From NCBI GenBank assembly GCA_018105865.1, contig CM030863.1:1914601-1978600 (forward strand): a stretch of 64,000 bases of DNA, read 5' to 3'. The stretch is from Metaphire vulgaris. Lineage: Eukaryota; Annelida; Clitellata; Crassiclitellata; Megascolecidae. The translations under genes were made by a program, and so were the position numbers. How positions within the stretch are numbered: the first letter of the stretch is position 1; each line of letters begins with the position of its first letter. Positions 1 to 10,405 of this stretch are shown here, one piece after another. Under the pieces are notes generated by a model that saw only the letters and a list, made by a program, of their open reading frames with translations, ran no database searches and was not told the origin of the DNA.

Positions 1-582
1 AAATTTACCATTCCAGAGTCGCAGTGACAATGGCAAAGGTGACAACGTTGCAACGACACAAATGTTGAATGCAAATTTCTATTCTCAGACTTTCTAACTT
101 ACAAGTACGTGTGTCAGAATGGTATTTTTAGGAACCACTGACAATATGCCTCACATGTGTAAGTGTCACGGTAACCGCGGTACAATGCAATAAACAAAAA
201 CAGCCATGCGTAAACTTACTAAAATTAGGATTAATGTAAGTTTAATGCAATCTGACAAAATCCAGTTAAAGTGTGGTGGATTTTGCCTCATCAGCCTGTT
301 CATTCTACATGCATTAAGAAAAACAAAGATGTCTATAGCTAATGTCTACTATTGTTCCACAGCTTATCGAGTGATACACATTTGGAGAAGATGAATCTAT
401 ATGTTGTAACTATAACAATGTCTGTAATTAGTGTTTTTGTGAATATGCATTATACATCTCATTCCAATTCAGTGGACTTTTGCTGATCTCTACTGTACAG
501 GATACCGTAATGTAATAATCCAGTGTGGCTGATCGATAATGTGAAAGAGATAGTTGAGGGTTAATTATTTCCACAGTCTTAC
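1..582. other. Left edge, no gene recognised
   Basis: I see no exon, repeat family or RNA gene here. It should be intron of the minus-strand gene whose exon ends at 583, because that exon is followed on the minus strand by a good splice donor (GTAAGA). Confidence 0.4.
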
Positions 583-733
583 CCTCTTATTAGACGTAGC
601 TGCATCTAATTCACGAGACCACTCGTCGATGTTACCACTGTGGCCGTAATCAATGAAGTTTTGTTCCAGTAACACAAACTTTTCAGCCATTGCTCCTTCA
701 TTCAGTTCAGTCACCGAATCATTTTGTAAATTT
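583..733 (-). CDS. Unrecognised gene, exon c
   Basis: The acceptor is GTTACAG after a T-rich tract and the donor is GTAAGA. It reads 50 codons (NLQNDSVTELNEG...DAATSNKR) in the frame expected after exon b, and leaves in phase 0. Confidence 0.6.
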
Positions 734-3250
734 CTGTAACACAAAAAATAAATGCTGCAATGCAATTATGCCCATAGAAATACATATCACTCTTAGTTTA
801 TGTCTCAATGCAATCTTACGTGACGACGTGACATTGTCACATAAAAGTTTTACTAAATTTGTTCACCATTGATACTGCTAAAGACATAATAGGTGATACT
901 GTTATTGGCAAATACAGATTTAAAAGAAACATATACTAATCTGTTTGAAATCCACAATCCTACTTACTTAAAAGTGCCGTCTTAACTAAGTACTCTATGC
1001 ACAAGTGAGTCAGCTTTCCAATTGGAGGGATGAAATCTTGAACAAATCATAATGATGCTATAGATAATCTATTTGGCGGAATTTTAACAAAATATACTTT
1101 TTACATTTGCAATCAGTCATGCATACTAAATATTCTCGGTTGGGGTTTGACAAAAATTGGAACTAATTGCATCAAAATTTTGAAATGGCATGGACCTTCT
1201 TCAGCTTCTGAAGGAGCCTGGGTAGTAATAGTGAAGTAGGAGCAATAGCAGAAAGGGTTCATCCATATAGTATGTACGCAAAAAGGCATATTTTCAACCC
1301 CCGCCCCTGTTGCACATAGCGTACATAGGAAAAATCTCACAAATCTGATCTCTCCTCCAGTGCGTACGCCATACGTACTATATGGATGGACCCTAAATAT
1401 CTTGAATAGCGGACGTATTAAAATATACTGTAATACCTAAAGTTGTAACAGTAAAAGGTAGGTCTCGTAGTCTAATCCGAGCATTGGGTTCCAGCGCTTA
1501 TTACTGGTCTAGTCAATCAGCGACGTAGGTGGCATAAACCATTAATATGGGGTAGTTTGCCATTACTTTATGTAGACTCACGTTTTACCTCGCAGCGTAA
1601 TGCTGCTCCTCATTTTACCAGCACCCTACACTGAATAAGGGTTTGTTGATCTTAGGGCCACTGCGGTTTGCGAACCCACGACCTTCTGCTCTATTGCCCA
1701 GTCTTTTGACCACTGCTAACTTCACGCTGTCTTACAGTAGTAATGAAAACCAGAAACTGTGGTAGTGATAATAGCAATGAATGCAGTGTTTTATCCAGAC
1801 CCCAGGCCTTTGGGGTCAAATTGACTTGGATGGAGTGAAACAGACAGAGTTCAATGCCAAAAAATTTGTGTCACTGCTGTAATTTTCTTTTGGGAAGATT
1901 TTGAGGGCTTGGGGATTTGCCCCTGGATAAAACACTAAATGACTGTAGTAGCAGGAGCAGTTGTCATAGTTGCAGTTGCACTAATAGCCACAATAGTAAT
2001 AGCGACAGCATTAGCCGCAAGGGGTGGATTTTTGTGGTTTTGTGGGGAGCGGGGATCTCCCCTGACAGGTATGAACTCTCTCGATTTAAAGCAATATTAT
2101 ACTTATGCATTAGCACCATATACAAATGGGCCACACACACTTGTATGACAAACCACCTTGTAATAAGACATGATCTCTAATCGAAACAAAGTATGCAAAA
2201 CAAACTTTCAGGTACGATAATGAAACCTTACAGAAAGCAAACCACCGTACATTGATCCCAATCGCTATCTGCAACAAAGGTCACCGCCAGCTACTTCTAT
2301 GGCGCCCCATCCACTGACCGATATCATACATATAGCCATAGAGTCAATGCATTGCTGTCTCTATACACTTTTAAATTTTATATAATCATGTTAACCAACA
2401 ATTCTTACTAACACTGGCACAAAATCCGCTTCCTGTTTCGAGTAACCAGCCTGAGGACACTCAGCATCTGCACACGCACGCATTTGCACAGAATCCTGCA
2501 AGAAAAAAAAAAAAAAGAACGAATCACTAATCACTGTAAAGGTTTCCTACATGAAGAGTTCATTCATTCATTCATTCATTCATTCCTTGGTATTTATAGT
2601 GTGCCTGTGCCAAATAATGTTTGCAGTTGCATTACAAAAGTCAATCGTGGTAGACACTGTTAAAGAGATAGGTCTTCAGCTGTTTCCGGAATGCCGTAAT
2701 TGTCGTTAGATTTTGTATTTCCTATGGTGGAGCATTCCAAGCAAGCGGTCCTGAGTAAGAGAATGCTGTTCTTCCCATTGTTGCATGGAGGCGAGGTAAG
2801 CTGTATCGACTGGTATCTGCCGATCATAGGCCTTTTCTTCTGCTTGCTGCCGCTTGTGGTATGATGAGGTCTGATAAGTACATCAGACTGAGACCATTTC
2901 GTGCCCCATACATGAGCACAGACAGTTTATATTGAATCTGAAACTGTATAGGGAGCCCGTGAAGTTCTCGCAACGCGGGAGTGACATGGTCCCTAGGTTT
3001 CAAGTCCAGGACTTGAAACAGGCCAATCGGGCTGAGATCAAATGACACTAAATCACTTGTCACTCCTCGAACTTGCAGCATGTTAGGCGATCGTTCCTTC
3101 CGTGTTCAAGGTCCAAAGTTATGGAATACCCTTCCTCCAGATATCCATGATACCACAAGCACAAGACTTTCCTTCCTTACTAGGCTCAAGACTTGGTTTT
3201 TCATTAGCAGCGGCGCTTTTGACTAAAAGCCCCTTTGACATAAATAAACT

Positions 3251-3305
<55 letters not shown>

Positions 3306-4231
3306 CCATCATCATCACATCATCATCAGGACTAGACGAGCAGCGGCATTTTGCACCTTCTGCAGAATTGCGAGCGTAGACTTTGAAGATTTGCTACGGT
3401 TGCTCTGCTTGCACAGTAACACTTTAAGTGAAATAAATGCGACAAGTTACTTATGAAACTCATACGTGTTTAAACTGCTGTGCACATGAAAAGGACTTTT
3501 TAAACTGACCTTTTGAGTTCCGTCAAAATTTCACGCCTAAAGCCTTTTTCTTCGACCCGCCAATAGTTATATACAATTTTGCGATCCTTTTCTAAGATCT
3601 TTTTTCTCCCGTCGAATTTCTTTGCCAGTGTGCTCCACACAGTTCTCTGTGCCTAAAACATTAACAATTTTCAAATCGACATAATGAGAACGCTCAATTA
3701 TTTATGAAGCAAAATGACGTGTTTCAAGTAAAAGTTAGAGACTACTTCAGACACTAAGCAACAAACTGTCAACCTACAACCTACACAATCCAATTCAGCG
3801 AAGAAGGAAGGTGGGCAGGGGGTAAATGCCAAGGGGACCGGTGACCTGTAGGGGCCTGGGGCAGTCCGTAAAATGTTTCACAATTATGTGAACCTTATGA
3901 GATGTCTTCTTGACCTTGTCAATAATGCATATCTGAGCACAAAATACACTCTTCAATGCAAAAGAGTATATAACGTTTAAAATTAACTAGTGCATGACTT
4001 CACAACTGGCCACCCCAAAGAGATTGTCAACACTGATTTAGTTTGTAAGTGATATGAAATGTTCAAACAATCTTACCGACCAAGAGGGAGCCTTGTCTAA
4101 TTCGGAAATGCGCGTCTCCTCGTTACCTTCTTTTATGTAGGCAAGGAACAATCTTTTCATCTTCTCCCTTTTCGATTCCATTGCACAGCCCACAAGCTGC
4201 TTCACCAAGATGGTGACTCTAATGATTAAAT
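583..4231 (-). CDS. Unrecognised spliced gene, partial (3' end beyond window)
   Basis: Three minus-strand exons (4231-4077, 3646-3510, 733-583) join in one open frame with consensus GT-AG borders and matching phases (0, then 2). If translation starts at the ATG at 4181 the visible part is about 131 residues. The first exon also stays open upstream to an acceptor at 4232, so 4181 may be internal. The predicted protein is charged and mostly helical in character, rich in Lys and Glu. Readable motifs are KRLFLAYIKEGNEE, WSTLAKKFDGRKK and EKFVLLEQNFIDYGHSG. There is no signal peptide or membrane segment. The last exon ends with a GTAAGA donor, so the gene continues left of the window. I do not recognise the family. 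The joint phase agreement is the main support. Confidence 0.55.
1256..1393. mobile_element. MITE with CATCCATATAGTA inverted ends, copy 1
   Basis: The ends are GGGTTCATCCATATAGTA and, inverted, TACTATATGGATGGACCC. About 138 bases lie between, with no coding capacity. Two further copies are at 26791-26920 and 52013-52154. Superfamily not assigned. Confidence 0.75.
1455..1735 (-). mobile_element. tRNA-derived SINE, minus orientation
   Basis: Read on the minus strand, this matches the plus-strand SINE at 37641-37930 over most of its length: a B-box-like GGGTTCGCAAACC region, then a body with GTAAAATGAGGAGCAGCATT, ACGTGAGTCTACAT and the terminal CCCAATGCTCGGA part. It is diverged and has small gaps. 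Confidence 0.65.
1784..1936. mobile_element. hAT-like MITE (CAGTGTTTTATCCAGAC ends)
   Basis: It begins CAGTGTTTTATCCAGAC and ends GGATAAAACACTA. The 8-base flanks AATGAATG and AATGACTG agree at 7 of 8 positions, the duplication length typical of hAT elements. A related copy is at 56822-56986. Confidence 0.7.
2409..2495 (-). other. Exon-like block with conflicting phase
   Basis: A strong acceptor (T-rich tract then CTTGCAG) and a GTAAGA donor enclose exactly 29 open codons on the minus strand (DSVQMRACADAECPQAGYSK...). It lies between exons b and c of the minus-strand gene. It needs phase 0, while the neighbouring exons join in phase 2, and reading it in phase 2 creates a stop at the next junction. 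It may be a poison or alternative exon, or a chance match. Confidence 0.35.
2640..3081 (-). mobile_element. LINE reverse transcriptase C-terminal fragment
   Basis: The minus-strand frame contains ALRELHGLPIQFQIQYK and LMYLSDLI, followed at lower coordinates, with frame breaks, by GRTAFSYSGPLAWNAPP and a terminal KQLKTYLF-like segment. That series (LHWLP, YLSDLL, GP.WN.LP) is typical of the C-terminal end of CR1/L2-like non-LTR retrotransposon ORF2. It is a 5'-truncated, decayed copy. Confidence 0.75.
3083..3237 (+). mobile_element. LINE ORF2 tail, plus orientation
   Basis: The plus frame reads FRVQGPKLWNTLPPDI and then LSFLTRLKTWFF, the same ORF2 end as the neighbouring minus-strand fragment but in opposite orientation. 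The two copies meet head to head near 3082. The tail runs into an ATC microsatellite, which may be its 3' repeat tail. Confidence 0.7.
3251..3329. repeat. ATC/ATG trinucleotide microsatellite
   Basis: About 26 tandem ATC units with a few interruptions. It produces poly-Ser or poly-His ORFs that are not genes. Confidence 0.95.
3510..3646 (-). CDS. Unrecognised gene, exon b
   Basis: The acceptor is GCACAG and the donor GTCAGT. In phase 0 it reads RTVWSTLAKKF...GFRREILTELK and exits in phase 2, which matches the phase-2 entry of the exon at 733-583. Confidence 0.55.
4077..4231 (-). CDS. Unrecognised gene, exon a
   Basis: Read on the minus strand, an acceptor (GACCAG) precedes 4231 and a GTAAGA donor follows 4077. 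The frame is open throughout. ATG at 4181-4179 gives 35 codons and exits in phase 0. Upstream of that ATG the exon still reads as plausible protein (VTILVKQLVG), so the true start is uncertain. Confidence 0.55.
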
Positions 4232-4673
4232 CTGGTCAACAGTGAAAATGTTAAAATGTCATAATCTGTAGTATTTTGGTGTCCTGAACACGTATATGAC
4301 CATGAAAATTTTTTATTATGTCTAGGTTTGAAGATAATTCATATAGCTCATTTTCAATGCTTCACCATGTAAATTTACCTAATAGGATTGTAACAAAATC
4401 CTAAACAAACATAAGATTATGAAATTTTGCATCCCATTGCTTAATTTCACCATAATCACATCATCCAGAATTTCTTGCATCATTTTCTGATGCAATGCAG
4501 TAATACTGCCATGCTGCTATTGTTGTAAGCTAACGTCAGCAGTGTGCTATATAAAGACCAGTCAGAAAGTTTGAGAATTTAAAATATTTCAGATGTTGTG
4601 GGAAGTTTTAATCACATGGAAGTTACATGAAATGGTTAGTATTTTATTCATTCAGTTAAAAGACTAAGCACTA

Positions 4674-5669
4674 ATGTCTCGAAAGTGCATAAATGCTGTG
4701 AACAATTTATGTTATAATTGTGGGGAAGCAACATTTGCCAAACGGAAGAAAGGTATCGCTTCTCAAGTGAAGAAGGCATATCATCTTTACCTTGGATGCA
4801 AGATTGGGAACCAAGACAAGTCTTGGGCCCCTCATATAAGCTGTACTACATACACAAAATAATACAAGACACAATGCCAGGATCACAAAAAAGAGGCAGA
4901 CCAAGAAAAAAGTGGGAAGACAACATAAAAGAATGGACAGGACTCACTATAGAGCAGGCAACAAGAACAGCAGAAGACCGTAACACTTGGAAGAAGGTAG
5001 TCCACTATGCAGCTAATCTTCTGAGTGAAGATGGTTAAAGACAAGACAAAACAAGACTTGTGCAGGGCAGTTGTTACAGTGGCTGAATGGCAAAAGACCA
5101 TCAATGCTTCTTGTAGTCCCCATGGTGTGGAGAGAGCCAAGTAACCACACAAATGACTGTTACTTCTGCTTGGTTCCTCCTCATCTTTCCAGCAAGTTAA
5201 AGAAACATGTGAAATCGGGATTAGTGTACACAAAATTCAATCAGCATTGAGACCAGTTCCACGTGGTGAGGGACTTCCTATTCCCGAACCTCCAGCAGAA
5301 TGTCATCTTGGGGGTGAGTTGACAAATATTTAGTACTTGTACTTGTAATCTCTTAGTTTGTCAGCCTGCAGTGATCAAGATTTCCACTGTGGCATATCAT
5401 CAACCCCACACAAAATAACACAGGAGCATCTAAATGATTTGGACTTATCCAAGAACTTAGCAGAATTGCTAGGTTCAAGACTCCAACAATGGAGTCTTTT
5501 AGAAGACGATGTCACACCTACTACATATCTAGAGACATCGATAATTGAGTATAACAAGTGCCACCAGAGATTTGATAGTAGACCCTGTAATGGGACTGCA
5601 GCAGGGATATACAAAATACATGTGCTCTTATGTGAGTGGGATAGCACAGAGATCTTGAGAGGCAGCTAA
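4674..5669 (+). pseudogene. Decayed mobile-element-associated protein gene
   Basis: Pieces of one protein lie in order on the plus strand. At 4674-4862 are a CysXXCys start (LCYNCGEATF) and GCKIGNQDKSWAPH. At 5056-5245 are LLQWLNGKRPSM, VPMVWREPSNHTNDCYFC. At about 5238-5325, after a frameshift, is SALRPVPRGEGLPIPEPP. At 5370-5640 are DLSKNLAELLGSRLQQWSLL and LLCEWDS. From memory, this order matches an uncharacterised protein repeated in many animal genomes (insects, Hydra, fish) that is probably carried by a transposon. This copy is dead: it has at least one frameshift, internal loss, and a LINE tail inserted at about 4863-5055. Family identity is inference and not checked by search. Confidence 0.6.
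4863..5055 (+). mobile_element. LINE 3' tail inserted in the pseudogene
   Basis: It reads KRGRPRKKWEDNIKEW, AEDRNTWKKVV and a stop at 5036-5038, then an ACAAG-like tail. The pattern GRPR..W.D.I..W with ..A.DR..W..V is the usual C-terminal end of RTE/Jockey-type LINE ORF2 proteins. It separates two adjacent blocks of the surrounding pseudogene. Confidence 0.7.
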
Positions 5670-5755
5670 TCTGGGTTCCCCATTGAACAGTATAATCCAA
5701 AAGTAGTCTGCTTAGCTGGCACCGATTTAGTCTGGTTTAGGTGATTTGCAAGGTA

Positions 5756-5885
5756 GTAGACCCTGTAATGAGACTCCGCATCTGAATACAGGGCCGATAT
5801 ACAAAAATCACATGTGCTTGACAATAACAACAGCGAAACGAGGACACACTTTGTGAGTGGGATAGGACACAGAGATCTTGAGAAT
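5756..5885 (+). repeat. Second partial copy of the pseudogene 3' block
   Basis: It repeats, with gaps and insertions, the 5575-5662 block: AGACCCTGTAATG, then ATATACAAAA, CATGTGCT, GTGAGTGGGATAG and CACAGAGATCTTGAGA. Confidence 0.6.
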
Positions 5886-5889
5886 CTTA

Positions 5890-7033
5890 GTGCGGGTAAT
5901 CATTTTATGGGACTGTCGCGACGATCTATCCATGTAAACAGAAAGTAATCCGAAAGTAAAGGCCTGTTGGTCTGCTTGACTCCTGGATTAGGGAGGTAGG
6001 CTCCTTTACCCTACCCATGATTACCCAGACCTGTATCTTTTTCGGAATACTACCCATCACTGCCAACACCTCAAAATTAATCATAATAACAAAGCGACAT
6101 CCATAATCTAAACAAACAACAATGATTTCTTGTTTCACGAAATGACTAAACGTGATATTGGCCACAAAATCCAACAACGGCTCTGATTGTTAAGTGGAGT
6201 GCGAATACCACCCATGATTACCCATGTATCTAAGATTCGACTGTTCTGCACCGACATCCATAATGTAAACAAACAACAATGATTTGCACGAAAGCACGTG
6301 CGAATAGTCATTTTGCATGTACTAAAAATTTACTGTTCGCACTCCTGAGTGCGAATAGCGCCTTTTGTATATAATGCAATTTATTAGAATGTTTTATTTC
6401 AACAGTTCTTGTCTTCGCACACTACTCCATCTTACAACTGTCATTCGTATACGCTATCGGTTCTCGTACCTGCATAATACTAAATGCTTTGAATTTAATA
6501 TCGGAAATTTCAGGGTAATAAATGAAAAAGAATCAATCGTACCTTAAATTTCACCCACAGCCGCCATGAGCCACACAACTGAAACAAAAGCAGCAGATAA
6601 ATTACCACTGTGGATTTTATAGAGATTTCCAAAAGAGTAAGTAAAGCAAGTGAAGCAAAATTTCTATAGCGCTGTTTGGCCTTTGCGCAGTGCACCAACT
6701 TAATCATGGGCGCTCAATCTAGGTGAAATCTATATTCCGTAATCCTTAGTCCCTGATGATCAAAGTTGTAGATTCAGATTGTAAGTCGCAGAAGAATTTT
6801 AATGGATTAAATCTTAAATCCTGACTATGGCAATTGATGTGCTTATTATTATTTAGAGAAAGTTTATTCAATATATTCATGTATTTACGATACATTTAAA
6901 AGTGACTAGATGGCCACAATTTATTTAATATCTGTAAACACAAATTGACAATAAAAAAGTGAACTAGCCAAATTATAGCGCTACCCATAAGCTTTGCACA
7001 ATACACAACAACTCTGTTAACTTAACAAATCAC
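5890..7033. other. Intergenic, no gene recognised
   Basis: AT-rich. Short near-repeats around 6005-6025 and 6208-6228 (CCCATGATTACCCA) and around 6095-6125 and 6258-6284 (CATCCATAAT, AAACAAACAACAATGATTT) indicate a decayed internal duplication. No convincing exon. Minus-strand AATAAA signals are noted with the 7034-7390 ORF. Confidence 0.4.
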
Positions 7034-7390
7034 CTATTTTCTGAAATCCGTCTTTAAACCGTCATTTCTTTTTAAACATTTGTAACATTCAATAGCCAGT
7101 GCATACCCTTCTTCTTGGATCTCCAGTTTTTCTGATGCACTGTCTACTTGAATATCTGTCCGTTTAAAGAGTTTTGACGCAGTTTCTTCATAACATTGGA
7201 CGTGATCATAGTCGGATGATAGTTTCTCCATAGGCAGGTCATAATTATAAATTATAGTGATAATAATGATAATAACAGTAATAAGAGGATAATTTTGTTT
7301 ACGTCGGTCAAAGCTCTGGACGCGTGAGATTCTGGAAAAATATATGTTAACGAGAAGAAAGCCAGTTAAATATCGTGAGTTTCTTCCCAT
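7034..7390 (-). CDS. Small ORF, putative single-pass membrane protein
   Basis: An uninterrupted 118-codon ORF runs from ATG at 7390 to TAG at 7034. Residues about 33-49 are hydrophobic ([17 protein letters not shown]) and could form one transmembrane helix or signal anchor, preceded by basic residues. The following roughly 65 residues are acidic and helical (EETASKLFKRTDIQVDSASE, EEGYALAIECYKCL) and look like real protein, not a repeat artefact. Minus-strand AATAAA signals occur at about 6921 and 6866, 110-170 bases past the stop. The Ile-rich part is ATA/ATT-rich DNA, so the N-terminal half could instead be intron, with the true exon starting near the internal Met (MEKLSSDYDH). Family not recognised. 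Confidence 0.45.
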   Translation of the reverse strand: MGRNSRYLTGFLLVNIYFSRISRVQSFDRRKQNYPLITVIIIIITIIYNYDLPMEKLSSDYDHVQCYEETASKLFKRTDIQVDSASEKLEIQEEGYALAIECYKCLKRNDGLKTDFRK

Positions 7391-7657
7391 TTTAGCAAAC
7401 TTTTTTCCAGTAGAAAGTTGAAATTGTTATAGTGCCTGTATTTTTAATTTTAATATTTATGAATGTGATATTGAAAGTCAGTGTTTGTAACGCGATACAG
7501 TTTGATTAGTATAGCGACATTTTTGTATTTATTGTCAATTAGCGTTGCCACTGAAAATTGTCTATATTTTCATTTATGAATGCAGTTTGTAAATACGTTG
7601 TTTGTAAGTACTATAAAGTATGTGTGGTATAGTGTAAGATTCGTGTAACGCCTTTTA

Positions 7658-8065
7658 GGGCTGTCCATTAATTATGTCAACAATGCAATTTTTGACCCCC
7701 TCCCCTTTGTCAACTGTCAACTTTCAGTTACCCCTCCTCTATAATTATGTCAAAAACTTTTGACCTCCCCCCCAATTCAATGACAGGTCCCAATAACAAG
7801 GCTATTATTTTTTGCTTGATGACCATTTTCCCTTTTTTGCTCATTGAGTGTCAAAATATGGTGGTGATGACCTTTTTGCCCTGCTTTTTTCCATTGTAAT
7901 AAGTAGTACGGTAATCCATGAAATTTCCTATTTTTTTATTATTTGTAAAAAAAAGTGAAATTGTTGACGTCAACTTCTCTTGACCCCCTCCCCTGTCAAC
8001 AGCTGTCAAACTTTTCCAAACCCCCTCACCCTCCTAAATTGTTGACGTAATTAATGGACAGCCCC
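7658..8065. mobile_element. MITE with GGGCTGTCCATTAATTA ends
   Basis: The left end GGGCTGTCCATTAATTATGT and right end GACGTAATTAATGGACAGCCCC are inverted copies about 400 bases apart. Inside are C-rich blocks facing each other (TTGACCCCCTCCCC). A shorter relative is at 44646-44794. Confidence 0.8.
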
Positions 8066-9275
8066 TTATATTTTCGAGAACTGTTGTAAAAGAATATTTG
8101 TAAAGGTGATTTTGTTTCTCCTGCATTGATGGATCAGAATGACTAGTTTAAAAATTTAAAATTAGAATAGCAATTGTCTTCCCATAAATCAATCATTCAG
8201 TCAGTCAACTTCTATGGTGCTACTATCATAAGGCCCAGGGCATCAGCCGATGGTGCACCAAATCCAAATGGAATTGGAGTCAGGTCAGGGGGAGCAATCT
8301 AAGGGGGATAGGCCAGGCCAAACAGGTGCAAATTTATTGAAAGGGTTTTTTTTCAACATTTTGAGTTTCACCTACATTGTTTTTCGCTTTTTGCATATGC
8401 CTGAGAATATATACTAACTTTTTCCTTTATTTCTTTTTATTTGAAATGCATGGGCTTGATCTCTATCAGAAATTATGGTACCAGGTCATTTGGCTTACAT
8501 TTGGGACCTTCATGACCATTTTAAAGACGTTTTCAAATAAAATAAAATTAGTTTTGACTATTGCAGTGGTTCTCAACCTGTGGTCCGCAATCAAGCTCTT
8601 ACAACTTTTGGCTTTTTGTCATTATGAGAAATTAGGATGAAAGGCTTGGGGGCACATGACCCCTGTGCCCTCCCTCCCCTGGATCCACCTATGGTAACCC
8701 TGTTCTTTTTTTAATTTCTGGGCATTACCGGTACTCAAGTGTCATCAATTCCAGTGAAACGCAAAAGTACCGTACTCGTAAATGAGAAGCCTGAAAACAC
8801 AGGAAACCGAGATACTGATATTTCATTGGATATAATGTAATGTAATGTAACAAAATATTTGTGAAGAATCATTCAGAACCGCTCCCAAGCAAATTACCAA
8901 AGAGATAAGTTTTAAGTCGTTTCAAAAAGAGGGCCATAAATTAGGAGTTGCTAAGCCACGCATACTGGCGTCAAGAGCATTCAAAGGATAAACTGATTCA
9001 AGACCTCGTTTCAGGAACATGGAGGTTCGTGGTTGGGGCACACTGAGAAGACCATTGGTTGTGGACCGAAGACATGGCCTACCAGGGATAGAGCTAAGAG
9101 GATAAGAGGATGTTATGGATAGATAGAAAGCAACAGCCCCTGTAATTGGGAAGTCTGAATGAAGGCAAATGCCTTTGATTCTTTTGTCACACAGCTTGCT
9201 GTTATGTGTAACCAACAAGAAAAAATACATTTTGTCCAAGATAAGACAATTATTATTGATGAGCTTCATCATCAG
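8066..9275. other. Intergenic, no gene recognised
   Basis: It contains short transposon-like pieces, for example a hAT-type CAGTGGTTCTCAACCTGTGG at 8564. From 8895 to 9165 lies a sequence whose minus frame is open but unconvincing. No exon is supported. Confidence 0.4.
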
Positions 9276-9560
9276 GGACCGGTGCGTGGTGGAGCAGTGG
9301 TTAGCGCACTGGTCTGCCAACCTTGAGGTCCGTGGTTCAACTCCCGGCCGCAGTAGCAACTTTTCGGTTGTTTCTGTCCCAAGCGTGTCTCCCCCCGGTT
9401 GACTCACCTGTGAATGAGTACATGGGGTGTTAACTCGGTGGAAGGAAAGGCGGTGAGGGAAAGGCTGGCAACCGCCCTCATTCAGCCGTTGCCATGTAAA
9501 AACTAAAAGCGCCAACCCTTCAGTTGGTTCTCCGTACGTACGGGTGCTGAGCCTATGGAG
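9276..9560 (+). mobile_element. tRNA-derived SINE (family 1)
   Basis: The head has an A-box-like TGGAGCAGTGGTTAGCGCAC and a B-box GGTTCAACTCC at 9333-9343, the internal Pol III promoter pattern of a tRNA. The body continues CTTTTCGGTTGTTTCTGTCC, GAATGAGTACAT, GGTGTTAACTCGGTGGAAGG and AGCGCCAACCCTTC. A truncated second copy is at 31095-31315. It is a SINE and not a tRNA gene because the 3' tRNA half is replaced. Confidence 0.8.
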
Positions 9561-9711
9561 CCTCGGTCATCAGGTTCTCTGTCCTGAAACAGGATCTCGT
9601 GGCTCCATTGTTTCCATTCCTCTCTGTGTCTTTCTTGCCTCTTCTTTGTTTCTGCTTACAGTAGGTTTTGTGACGCTATTCATCTGTTTTCATCATCCAC
9701 TCCAATAGCAT

Positions 9712-9870
9712 TCACTTTGGCCTTACTATTGTCTTTCTTCCTGATGTACTTCCTTCAATTACTGTTCTAAGTTGTGTATTCCTCTTAGCACGCGTCCAAT
9801 CCAGTTCCCCTGTCCTCCGGACAAGATTATTGATTGCAAAATGTTGTGCAAGTTCTTGTGTGCATGTGTC
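9712..9870 (-). mobile_element. LINE ORF2 tail fragment
   Basis: The minus frame reads AINNLVRRTGELDWTRAKRN and GSTSGRKT, resembling the C-terminal part of a LINE reverse transcriptase (RRTG..DW..G). Decayed, with no intact ORF. Confidence 0.45.
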
Positions 9871-10220
9871 TGCCTGTGTCTGCATGTATGTGTTTGTGTG
9901 TGTGTGTGTGTGTGTGTTTGTCAAGATGACCTGTCTGGGCTTTATTGATTATAAGAGAAACTAACAAAGACTATTTTATTTGAATTCTGTCATAAATGTG
10001 CATAGAGGCAGGCAGTATGTATAATTGCAGATTTAGAATGGTACCACTCTATTTACATATTTCCATGACATTGCATATGAAAATTCGTGTACGGGGTAAT
10101 ATCGTTGCCATAAATATTAATTGACGTACGTGGCTAATCTACTGCTTACAAAATAGGCAAGTGGTTGCACCCGTTGTGGGCAAATACGTTGTAAATTATG
10201 GGGAGTACACAGAAATCCAG

Positions 10221-10405
10221 CAGGGGTGTAGCGACGGGGGGTATATTGGTATATACCCCCCCCAAAAAAAAAAAAAATCAGGCTACCTTCAAGTTTTCTA
10301 TGTGTTTTTAAGATTTTCAACGTTTTAAGATTTAGACCCTACCTACCCCGGCCAATTCACATTATACCCCCTCCCCCTCCCAATAAAATTTCTGGCTATG
10401 CTCTG
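10221..10405. mobile_element. hAT-like MITE (CAGGGG[CT]GTAGC ends), copy 1
   Basis: The ends are CAGGGGTGTAGCGACGGGGG and TCTGGCTATGCTCTG, flanked by AAATCCAG and GAATCCAG (7 of 8). The core carries GGTATATTGGTATATACCCCC. Copies 2 and 3 are at 40761-40935 and 61972-62125. Confidence 0.8.

Noticed and set aside
9276..9350. Functional tRNA gene
   Set aside because: A- and B-box-like segments are present but the clover-leaf acceptor arm does not close; the SINE body follows.
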